A DNA stretch of 5,701 nt from Chitinophaga pinensis. GTDB lineage: Bacteria; Bacteroidota; Bacteroidia; M30B66. The stretch covers positions 1 to 5,701 of the forward strand of contig CALQRR010000127.1 in assembly GCA_943333015.1 (NCBI GenBank). Direction: 5' to 3'. Positions within the stretch are counted from its first letter, which is position 1. Each line of letters starts with the position of its first letter. Under the pieces are notes generated by a model. It saw only the letters and a program-made list of their open reading frames with translations. It ran no database searches and was not told the origin of the DNA. Of the stretch, positions 1 through 5,701 are shown piece by piece. The position numbers and the translations under genes were made by a program.

Positions 1-950
1 AAGCCACAGTTCATCCCTTGTCCGTAAAATGGAACAATCGCATGTGCTGAATCACCAATGAGCATCACTTTGTCTTTCCAACTCCAGGGGAAACAACGGA
101 CAATGACCATCGCCGCGGCTGGATTGCTGCTGTATTCTTCCCGGAAATCGGGCATGAGGTCCAACGCATCTGAAAAGTATTCCCGAAAAAAATCTTCCGC
201 CTTTTCAATTGTATCGAGCGAATCGAATGATAATTCTCCTGCTTTAGAGAAAAAGAGGGTCAACGTAAAACTGCCATCCGGGTTGGGAAGTGCAATGAGC
301 ATGAAGTCCTTGCGAGGCCAAATATGTAGCGCGTTTTTTTCCAATTGATGTGTTCCGTCGGGAAATGCCGGAATGGTCAATTCTTTGTACGCGTAGTCGA
401 TGTAATACTGGGAATAATTAAACCAAGGTGTTTTCTCCAGTTCATTGCGTACTTCCGAATATGCCCCATCTGCTCCCACCAGAAAATCAGGCTCCACGGT
501 AGTCGTTTCGGTTTCGCCCTGAAAGGTTGCACGCGCCGTATTCAGATCCACATCTATCAAACGCTGATTGAAAACGATATTCACTCCGGACGATTCGGCC
601 AGGTCCATCAATTTACAATTCAATCCGCCCCGCGAAACAGAATAAATCGCCTGACCATCTTTGCCATACGGCTGAAATGAGAGATTTCCCTGCACATCAT
701 GCATCACGCGCCGGTACATGGCAATACTTATCTCTTTGATGTCTTCTGAAATCCCGACACCAGCCAATCCCCGAAAGCCTCGTTCTGAGAGCGCCAGATT
801 AATCGATTTGCCGGCACTTACGCGGTTGTTGCGCATGTCCTGACGACGTTCGTACAACGTCACATCAAATCCTTGACGTTTCATGTAGATGGCATGCAGG
901 GCTCCGACTAATCCAGATCCTGCAATGGTGATATGATGGGGCTTCGACAT
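1..950 (-). CDS. kmo: Kynurenine 3-monooxygenase (Kmo), partial: C-terminus beyond left edge
   Basis: FAD-dependent aromatic hydroxylase that converts L-kynurenine to 3-hydroxykynurenine with NADPH and O2. The frame is open from the ATG at 950-948 to the window edge, giving 316 residues; family members are usually about 450-480, so roughly the last third is missing. Seen in the sequence: an N-terminal Rossmann nucleotide-binding loop GSGLVG (residues 11-16) after a beta strand; R81 in MYRRVMH and Y95 in QPYGK, which align with the kynurenine-binding Arg/Tyr of characterised Kmo; the DG motif GADGAYSEVR (159-168); and the second FAD motif GDSAHAIVPFYGQGMNCG (299-316), where the edge falls. This last motif separates Kmo from generic FAD hydroxylases. 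It lies 6 nt downstream of kynU on the same strand, so the two are very likely co-transcribed. No Shine-Dalgarno is visible, and the start is fixed by the immediate beta-strand/GxGxxG context. The membrane-anchoring C-terminal helix known in eukaryotic Kmo cannot be assessed here. Confidence 0.95.
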   Translation of the reverse strand, partial: MSKPHHITIAGSGLVGALHAIYMKRQGFDVTLYERRQDMRNNRVSAGKSINLALSERGFRGLAGVGISEDIKEISIAMYRRVMHDVQGNLSFQPYGKDGQAIYSVSRGGLNCKLMDLAESSGVNIVFNQRLIDVDLNTARATFQGETETTTVEPDFLVGADGAYSEVRNELEKTPWFNYSQYYIDYAYKELTIPAFPDGTHQLEKNALHIWPRKDFMLIALPNPDGSFTLTLFFSKAGELSFDSLDTIEKAEDFFREYFSDALDLMPDFREEYSSNPAAAMVIVRCFPWSWKDKVMLIGDSAHAIVPFYGQGMNCG

Positions 951-956
951 GGCTAA

Positions 957-2225
957 TTATACGTTGAATTGGGAAAGGATATGGGCAAATTGGAATGCGT
1001 CTGTGTAACTGTTATAAAGTGGTGCTGGTGCGATGCGGATAACATCAGGTTCCCGCCAATCAGCAATAACACCATGGGCAAACAGGTAATCAAATGCTTT
1101 TTTTCCATCACGATGAAACAACAGAGAAAGTTGACAACCGCGTTGTTTCGGGGTAATGATGCTGAACAAACCCTGATGTAGTGGCATTTGTTGTAATTCT
1201 TCCAATAGTTTATGGAGATACGCCGTGAGCTTTCTGCTTTTTGCCACCAAACGATCCATCCCGGCCTCATCAAAAATATCAAGCGAAGCTTTGAGAGCTG
1301 CCATGGATAAAACCGGCGCATTGCTCATTTGCCAGCTCTCTGCTGTTGGGATCGGTACAAATTCAGGCTCCATTTTAAAACGGGAGGCTTTATCGTGTCC
1401 CCACCATCCAGCAAGCCGGAACGTATCGGGATTGCTGGCGTGTTTTTCGTGAATATAGATCCCTGCAACACTTCCGGGACCTGAGTTGAGGTACTTGTAA
1501 CTGCACCAAGCCGCAAAATCAACATTCCAGGCATGCAAATTCAGTTCGATGTTTCCAATGGCATGGGCCAGATCAAAACCAGCGATGGCGCCCACGGCAT
1601 GTGTTTCACGGGTGATGCGTTCCATATCGAACACTTGGCCAGTGTAATAATTCACGCCACCAATCATCACAAGTGCAAGGGCATCGCCTTCGGCACGAAT
1701 CGCTTCGAGGATGTCTTCTTCTTCCAGATGCGCCTGTCCGACTCGTGGTTTTATTTCATGTATAACATCAGCCGGTTGAAGGCCATGCAACAAAGCCTGG
1801 CTTTGAAGTGCGTAGCTGTCGGAAGGGAATGCTTTTTCCTCACAAATGATCCGGTAACGTTGAGCGGTTGGACGGTAAAACGAGATCATGAGTATATGCA
1901 GGTTCACCGTCAGGCCATTCATGGCAACCACTTCCTCAGGAAGCGCACCTGTGAGCCGAGCAAGGGGTGCGGCAAACTGTTCGTGGTAACTCAACCAGGG
2001 GCGCCGACCATGAACATGTCCTTCAACACCTAATTTTGCCCAGTCATCGAGCTCCTGTTGAATGGATGCCGCCGTTGTTTTAGGTTGCAGGCCGAGTGAA
2101 TTGCCACAGAGATAAACAGATTCTTTTCCCTGCAATGGCGGGATAAGAAAGCGTGAGCGAAAGGCACGGAGTTCATCTTGCTGATCTAATGCAAGAGCTG
2201 TTTCGGAGGTAAAATCCTGCGACAT
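957..2225 (-). CDS. kynU: Kynureninase (KynU), PLP-dependent hydrolase
   Basis: Cytoplasmic fold-type I PLP enzyme that cleaves L-kynurenine to anthranilate, or 3-hydroxykynurenine to 3-hydroxyanthranilate, releasing alanine. At 422 residues it is a normal full length for the family. Seen in order: YLCGNSLGLQP near the N-terminus (38-48); the cofactor-stacking FPSD (133-136); FDLAHAIGN with D218, expected to contact the PLP ring nitrogen; the Schiff-base lysine K244 in WCSYKYLNSGPG; WWGH (274-277); and R397 in IRIAPAPLYN, near the C-terminus where the family binds the substrate carboxylate. All key residues appear intact. It is followed after 6 nt by kmo, whose product is the hydroxylated substrate, so in this context the physiological substrate is probably 3-hydroxykynurenine and the product 3-hydroxyanthranilate for quinolinate/NAD+ synthesis. 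The ATG at 2225 is preceded by an A-rich run (AAAAAAAAC) rather than a Shine-Dalgarno, as is common in Bacteroidota. Substrate preference cannot be read directly from the sequence. Confidence 0.97.
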   Translation of the reverse strand: MSQDFTSETALALDQQDELRAFRSRFLIPPLQGKESVYLCGNSLGLQPKTTAASIQQELDDWAKLGVEGHVHGRRPWLSYHEQFAAPLARLTGALPEEVVAMNGLTVNLHILMISFYRPTAQRYRIICEEKAFPSDSYALQSQALLHGLQPADVIHEIKPRVGQAHLEEEDILEAIRAEGDALALVMIGGVNYYTGQVFDMERITRETHAVGAIAGFDLAHAIGNIELNLHAWNVDFAAWCSYKYLNSGPGSVAGIYIHEKHASNPDTFRLAGWWGHDKASRFKMEPEFVPIPTAESWQMSNAPVLSMAALKASLDIFDEAGMDRLVAKSRKLTAYLHKLLEELQQMPLHQGLFSIITPKQRGCQLSLLFHRDGKKAFDYLFAHGVIADWREPDVIRIAPAPLYNSYTDAFQFAHILSQFNV

Positions 2226-2346
2226 GTTTTTTTTCCAAACATCCGCAATCTGTTTCTCCGGTGCAACTGCTTCAAGACGTTTATTTCAACCATTTTCAAC
2301 GGAACATTGCCAAATTAAATTTCGCAACACTGAAGTGATAGCCCCT

Positions 2347-2371
2347 ATTTTCAATACGATATATTGAAAAT
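2347..2371. repeat. Perfect inverted repeat, 10-bp arms and 5-nt spacer (candidate operator)
   Basis: The arms ATTTTCAATA (2347-2356) and TATTGAAAAT (2362-2371) are exact reverse complements around the spacer CGATA. It lies about 120 nt before the kynU start and about 310 nt before recQ. The AT-rich arms and the lack of a following T-run on either strand argue against an efficient intrinsic terminator. The 25-bp size and symmetry fit a homodimeric transcription-factor site. No regulator is encoded in the window, so the binding protein is unknown; a role in kynU-kmo control is inference from proximity only. Confidence 0.5.
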
Positions 2372-2425
2372 GTCTACAGGCTTTTTCGTCCTATTTGAGA
2401 TCAGTGTTAAAATCCGACGTTTCCG

Positions 2426-2456
2426 TTTTCAAATAATCTGTCAAATTGTTTGAAAG
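2426..2456. repeat. Imperfect inverted repeat with the same TTTTCAA half-site
   Basis: TTTCAAA (2427-2433) pairs exactly with TTTGAAA (2449-2455). Further inner matches (AAT at 2435-2437 against ATT at 2445-2447) follow after one mismatch. The half-site TTTTCAA also forms the arms of the perfect inverted repeat at 2347-2371 and recurs as single copies at 2293-2299 and, shortened, at 2284-2289. The recurrence suggests a family of binding sites, but short A/T-rich words recur easily by chance in such DNA. Confidence 0.35.
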
Positions 2457-2566
2457 GCACGGTTTGCCTATTTTAAAGAGCAGCATATCAGCACGTTAAA
2501 AATCTCACCACCGCTACAATGATTTCCTTTGTAAAACGATTATTAAATGTATCTTTAATGATGCTC

Positions 2567-2580
2567 TTACATTAATGTAA
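2567..2580. promoter_or_regulatory. Perfect 14-bp palindrome upstream of recQ (candidate operator)
   Basis: TTACATTAATGTAA is fully self-complementary. It ends 101 nt before the recQ ATG. It is partly nested in a second symmetry: ATCTTTA at 2551-2557 is the reverse complement of TAAAGAT at 2578-2584, so a longer imperfect hairpin over 2551-2584 is also possible. The TTACA-N4-TGTAA form resembles the general shape of a helix-turn-helix dimer site. I cannot name the regulator. A link to DNA-damage control of recQ is only a hypothesis. Confidence 0.4.
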
Positions 2581-2590
2581 AGATTTGGGT

Positions 2591-2609
2591 GGATTGATTT
2601 CCGGATTGA
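2591..2609 (+). repeat. Short direct repeat GGATTGA x2
   Basis: GGATTGA occurs at 2591-2597 and again at 2603-2609, a 12-nt period separated by TTTCC. Just downstream, CAACAA (2610-2615) faces TTGTTG (2629-2634) as a weak 6-bp inverted repeat. These lie between the 14-bp palindrome and the recQ start, so they may belong to its control region, but each is short enough to be chance. Confidence 0.25.
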
Positions 2610-2681
2610 CAACAATACATCAAAAGCGTTGTTGACTATAATCCAAAAGAGCCGATTGTTTAATAATTATTGATTGTCAGC

Positions 2682-4880
2682 ATGTTGGAAGCTGTCGAAG
2701 CGACGATAGACCTTAGCGGTCACCTGAAAAAATATTTCGGATTCTCTAAGTTCAAAGGTGAACAGGAGGCCATCATACGAAACATACTCGATGGACATGA
2801 CACATTTGTGATCATGCCTACCGGAGGTGGAAAGTCGATGTGCTATCAGTTGCCTGCTCTGATCTCAGAAGGTACTGCCATTATTGTATCTCCGTTGATT
2901 GCCCTGATGAAGAATCAGGTTGACTCTATCCGTAATTATGGTGGAGAAACCGGCATTGCGCATTTCTTGAATTCTTCTCTCAACAAAGCCGAGATCACCC
3001 GGGTGAAGGAAGACATCACCAATGGCGTTACCAAATTGCTGTATGTCGCACCAGAGTCTTTGACCAAGGATGAGAACGTGCAGTTTTTCCGGGAAATCAA
3101 CATCAGTTTTTTTGCCATTGATGAAGCGCATTGTATTTCCGAATGGGGGCATGATTTTCGTCCAGAATACCGCCGTCTTCGCTCCATCATTGAAGCGATA
3201 GGAACCGTTCCGATCATGGCGCTCACCGCTACGGCCACGCCCAAAGTACAGCAAGACATCATGAAGAACCTGAACATGGTCGAAACGACGCTGTTCAAAA
3301 GTTCATTCAACCGCCACAACCTCTATTATGAGGTTCGGCCAAAGAAAAATGTCGCTAAGGAGATTATTAAATTCATCAAACAACATCCTGGAAAATCGGG
3401 AATTATATACTGTCTGAGCCGTAAAAAGGTGGAGGAGATTGCCGAAACACTCAACGTTAACGGTATCAAAGCCCTTCCTTATCACGCCGGACTCGACGCT
3501 ACCACACGTGCAACTCATCAGGATAAATTCCTCATGGAAGAAGCTGATGTGATTGTGGCAACCATCGCATTCGGTATGGGAATCGACAAGCCGGATGTCC
3601 GCTTTGTCATCCACCACGAGATGCCTAAAAGCCTCGAAGGTTATTACCAGGAAACAGGCCGCGCTGGCCGTGATGGGGGCGAAGGAATCTGTTTGTCGTT
3701 CTACAGTTTCGAAGACATTCAGAAACTGGAGAAATTCCTCAAGAACAAACACGTTGCAGAACAGGAAATTGGTCAGCAACTGATCGCCGAAACAGTTGGC
3801 TACGCCGAAACCTCCATGTGCCGTCGTAAATATTTGCTGCACTATTTTGGGGAAGAATACGACGAAAGTGGCTGCAACAGCATGTGCGACAACTGCCGTC
3901 ATCCAAAGAAAAAGTTCGATGCCATGGAAGATGTGTGTCTCGTGTTGGATACCGTCGCTTCTCTAAAAGGCAAATTCAAAGACAAACACATCAACCATAT
4001 CCTCACCGGAACGGTTGATTCCATGATCTCTTCCTACAAACACGATCAGCTTGAACTGTTTGGAAAAGGTTCGGAACATACTACGCTTTACTGGAGTGGT
4101 GTTATCCGTCAAACGGTTGTTCAGGGAATGCTTGAAAAGGAGGTCGAAAATTACGGCACCCTTCACATGACAAAAGCCGGAGTGGACTTCCTCGAGAATC
4201 CTCATCCGGTAATGATCACCGAAGACCACGACTACAGTGATACCGATGGTGATGATGATGCCGCTGGAGCTCATGGTGGTGGCGCTGCCGATGATGTGCT
4301 GTTTTCCATGCTTAAAGACCTGACTCGGAAAATTGCCAAGCGTCTGAACATGCCGCCGTATGTTATTTTTCAGGAACAGTCGCTGCTGGACATGACCATT
4401 CAATATCCGGTTACGCTGGACGAATTGAAACAGATTGTTGGCGTAGGGGCAGGGAAAGCGGAGAAATACGGAAGCGAGTATGTCGAAATCATTGCGCAAT
4501 ATGTGCAGGAAAATGAAATCGACCGACCTCTCAATATGGTGGTTAAGAGCGTGGTCAATAAATCCACCCAGAAAGTTTACATCATCCAAAGTGTGGATCG
4601 TAAAATTTCTCTCGAAGACATTGCCTCCTCTAAAGGTCTGAATCTCGCAGCGCTCATTGAAGAAATGGAAGCCATTGTCTACTCAGGAACCCGTCTAGAT
4701 ATTAGCTACTATATTGATGATGTGATTGATGAAGATATCCAGGAAGAGATCATGGACTATTTCCGCAATACCGAAACAGACTCCATGGCTATTGCCGTGA
4801 GCGAAATGGGGGATGATGAAATTGGAGAAACGGAGCTTCGGCTAATGCGACTCAAATTCATTTCTCAATTCGGAAACTAA
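2682..4880 (+). CDS. recQ: ATP-dependent DNA helicase RecQ
   Basis: 3'-5' superfamily 2 DNA helicase for recombination, repair and stalled-fork processing, acting on the nucleoid. The protein has 732 residues, longer than the 609 of E. coli RecQ. Seen in order: motif 0 FGFSKFKGEQ with Q28; Walker A TGGGKS (47-52); motif Ia SPLIALMKNQV (70-80); DEAH (147-150) leading into the aromatic-rich loop ISEWGHDFRPEY; motif III LTATAT (181-186); motif IV near 240-250; motifs V and VI, with QETGRAGRDG (323-332) carrying R327 and R330; a zinc site of C380, C398, C402 and C405; an RQC winged-helix region to about 510; an acidic/glycine-rich linker (about 514-538); an HRDC domain (about 539-610); and a C-terminal extension (about 611-732). 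All catalytic residues are present. The ATG at 2682 is preferred; an in-frame TTG at 2670 would add only four residues (MIVS), and neither has a Shine-Dalgarno. It stands alone, divergent from kynU and closed by a terminator. Confidence 0.97.
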   Translation: MLEAVEATIDLSGHLKKYFGFSKFKGEQEAIIRNILDGHDTFVIMPTGGGKSMCYQLPALISEGTAIIVSPLIALMKNQVDSIRNYGGETGIAHFLNSSLNKAEITRVKEDITNGVTKLLYVAPESLTKDENVQFFREINISFFAIDEAHCISEWGHDFRPEYRRLRSIIEAIGTVPIMALTATATPKVQQDIMKNLNMVETTLFKSSFNRHNLYYEVRPKKNVAKEIIKFIKQHPGKSGIIYCLSRKKVEEIAETLNVNGIKALPYHAGLDATTRATHQDKFLMEEADVIVATIAFGMGIDKPDVRFVIHHEMPKSLEGYYQETGRAGRDGGEGICLSFYSFEDIQKLEKFLKNKHVAEQEIGQQLIAETVGYAETSMCRRKYLLHYFGEEYDESGCNSMCDNCRHPKKKFDAMEDVCLVLDTVASLKGKFKDKHINHILTGTVDSMISSYKHDQLELFGKGSEHTTLYWSGVIRQTVVQGMLEKEVENYGTLHMTKAGVDFLENPHPVMITEDHDYSDTDGDDDAAGAHGGGAADDVLFSMLKDLTRKIAKRLNMPPYVIFQEQSLLDMTIQYPVTLDELKQIVGVGAGKAEKYGSEYVEIIAQYVQENEIDRPLNMVVKSVVNKSTQKVYIIQSVDRKISLEDIASSKGLNLAALIEEMEAIVYSGTRLDISYYIDDVIDEDIQEEIMDYFRNTETDSMAIAVSEMGDDEIGETELRLMRLKFISQFGN

Positions 4881-4884
4881 TTCA

Positions 4885-4917
4885 AAAACGGGTGGCTATG
4901 TCACCCGTTTTGCTTTT
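4885..4917 (+). terminator. Rho-independent terminator after recQ
   Basis: The arms AAAACGGGTG (4885-4894) and CACCCGTTTT (4902-4911) are exact reverse complements around a 7-nt loop, followed by GCTTTT. The stem has a GC-rich core and begins only 4 nt after the recQ stop codon. The A-run/T-run flanks would allow some function on the opposite strand too. It separates recQ from the secreted-protein gene downstream. Confidence 0.85.
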
Positions 4918-4972
4918 ACCAACAATTCCCGGTGCTAAACGTTGGATTCCGTATCTTTCCATTCCTGTTTTT

Positions 4973-5701
4973 ATGCGCACCGTCCAGCTATTATTCGTGC
5001 TTTTCGGACTGCTGTTGAGTGCCTCGCTTCATGCAACACACAACAGAGCAGGAGAAATTACATACCGGCATCTCGGTGGTTTTCAGTACGAAGCAACCAT
5101 TATCACTTATACCAAATCGGATAGCCCAGCCGATCGTCCCAATTTAGGTATTAGCTGGGGCGATGGCTCTGTTGATACCATCCCGCGTGTAAACGGTTCC
5201 GGCATGGGTGAACTTGTCGCTCCGTCTATCAAAAAAAATATCTACATCGGCGTTCATACCTATCCCGGTCCGTCCATTTACACAATCAGCTTCGAAGATC
5301 CTAACCGGAACGGCGGATTGGTCAACATACCCAATTCCGTTAACATTCCCTTTTTTGTTTCCTCTCAACTGATTATCAATCCTTTTTTAGGAATCAATAA
5401 TTCTGTTCAGCTGCTCAATCCGCCGATTGATGAAGCCTGCCCAGGTCAAATTTTTATTCATAATCCGGGGGCATATGATCCCGATGGGGATAGTATTTCC
5501 TACCGCCTTGTAGAATGCCGCGGCGAAGGTGGATTGGTCATTCCTGGGTTCAATCAGCCTTTGGCAAGTTCCAGTTTTACCCTCAATAGTATTACAGGGG
5601 ATCTAATCTGGGATGCACCGCTTCCAAATGGTGTGGGAGAATACAATGTTGCTTTTGTGATCGAAGAATGGCGCAGAGGAATTCTCATTGGCAATGTAAT
5701 C
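4973..5701 (+). CDS. Secreted protein with PKD-like and cadherin/Ig-like segments, partial; probable gliding-motility-associated surface protein
   Basis: The frame is open from the ATG at 4973 through the right edge (243 residues, C-terminus missing). Residues 1-21 form a typical signal peptide: a short charged start, a hydrophobic core (LLFVLFGLLL) and likely cleavage after LHA. The mature protein begins THNRAGEITYRHL, a start I associate with large Bacteroidota proteins annotated as gliding-motility-associated or carrying a type IX secretion C-terminal domain; that tail would lie beyond the window. Residues about 40-110 look PKD-like (SWGDG at 61-65, HTYPG at 95-99, then YTISFED). Residues about 156-236 look cadherin- or Ig-like (AYDPDGDSISYRL, a possible calcium-binding loop; TGDLIWDAP at 208-216; GEYNVAFVIEEWRRG). 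C156 and C182 could form a disulfide after export. No close operon partner is visible, since recQ ends in a terminator 56 nt earlier. Likely role is surface adhesion or matrix, but the exact function is not known. Confidence 0.8.
   Translation, partial: MRTVQLLFVLFGLLLSASLHATHNRAGEITYRHLGGFQYEATIITYTKSDSPADRPNLGISWGDGSVDTIPRVNGSGMGELVAPSIKKNIYIGVHTYPGPSIYTISFEDPNRNGGLVNIPNSVNIPFFVSSQLIINPFLGINNSVQLLNPPIDEACPGQIFIHNPGAYDPDGDSISYRLVECRGEGGLVIPGFNQPLASSSFTLNSITGDLIWDAPLPNGVGEYNVAFVIEEWRRGILIGNVI

Larger units (their letters stand above)
2226..2681. other. Divergent kynU-recQ intergenic region, no gene seen
   Basis: This 456-nt AT-rich stretch separates the divergent starts of kynU and recQ. I found no convincing open reading frame, tRNA or other RNA gene in it. 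It must contain the promoters for both directions, but no clean match to the Bacteroidota consensus (TTG, about 19 nt, TAnnTTTG) or to a correctly spaced sigma70 promoter is visible. It contains several dyad-symmetric elements, listed separately. Its length is generous for a simple two-promoter region, which leaves room for operators or an untranslated leader. Confidence 0.7.

Noticed and set aside
58..680. Two plus-strand open frames of 96 and 111 residues over kmo
   Set aside because: They are antisense to a clear Kmo reading frame that stays open to the left edge.
1533..2033. 166-residue plus-strand open frame inside kynU
   Set aside because: It is antisense to the conserved KynU core, including the FPSD and FDLAHAIGN regions, and has no recognisable protein character.
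2236..2266. Bacteroidota-type promoter for kynU on the minus strand (TTG at 2266-2264, 20-nt gap, GATGTTTG at 2243-2236)
   Set aside because: It has one mismatch to TAnnTTTG and would leave a leader of only a few nucleotides before the ATG at 2225. It is possible but not supportable in AT-rich DNA.
2670..2681. TTG at 2670 as the start of recQ
   Set aside because: It adds only four residues before an ATG at 2682, from which the sequence runs naturally into the RecQ N-terminus. There is no ribosome-binding signal favouring the TTG.
3303..4589. Long minus-strand open frames (about 200 residues each, 3303-3902 and 3963-4589) opposite recQ
   Set aside because: They lie wholly inside a RecQ frame whose every helicase motif is intact, and their translations show no recognisable domain. 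They are codon-bias shadows.
4942..4959. TTG plus TATCTTTC as a promoter for the secreted-protein gene
   Set aside because: The spacing between the two elements is only 7 nt, far below the usual 17-23, and no better TTG lies at the right distance.
4942..5124. 60-residue open frame starting with TTG before the secreted protein
   Set aside because: It overlaps, in another frame, the signal peptide and HNRAGEI region of the gene starting at 4973, which is far better supported.

Overview
The window looks like chromosomal DNA from a member of the Bacteroidota, probably a free-living Cytophaga/Flavobacteria-type organism. Three observations support this. RecQ has the long C-terminal extension and the FGFSKFKGEQ-type motif 0 that I associate with this phylum. 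The last gene is a secreted protein with the HNRAGEI.Y start seen in many gliding-motility-associated Bacteroidota surface proteins. None of the starts has a clear Shine-Dalgarno sequence. The phylum assignment is inference from protein character, not from a database search.

Positions 1-2225 (minus strand) hold two tightly linked genes, kynU (complete) and then kmo (cut by the left edge after 316 residues), separated by 6 nt. Together they convert kynurenine to 3-hydroxykynurenine (Kmo) and 3-hydroxykynurenine to 3-hydroxyanthranilate (KynU). These are the middle steps of the aerobic tryptophan-to-quinolinate route, which can feed de novo NAD+ synthesis or tryptophan breakdown.

Positions 2226-2681 are a 456-nt gap between the divergent kynU and recQ genes. 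I see no gene in it, but it has more dyad symmetry than expected by eye: a perfect 10-bp inverted repeat with a 5-nt spacer, a related imperfect one using the same TTTTCAA half-site, and a perfect 14-bp palindrome about 100 nt before recQ. These are the best candidates in the window for undescribed regulatory sites.

Positions 2682-4880 (plus strand) encode a complete 732-residue RecQ helicase with helicase core, zinc-binding, RQC and HRDC regions, an acidic/glycine-rich linker and an extra C-terminal region. A clear intrinsic terminator follows at 4885-4917. From 4973 to the right edge is the first 243 residues of an exported protein with a signal peptide, a PKD-like segment and a cadherin/Ig-like segment. 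No mobile element, CRISPR array, RNA gene or obviously novel multi-gene system is visible; the gene content is mostly ordinary housekeeping.
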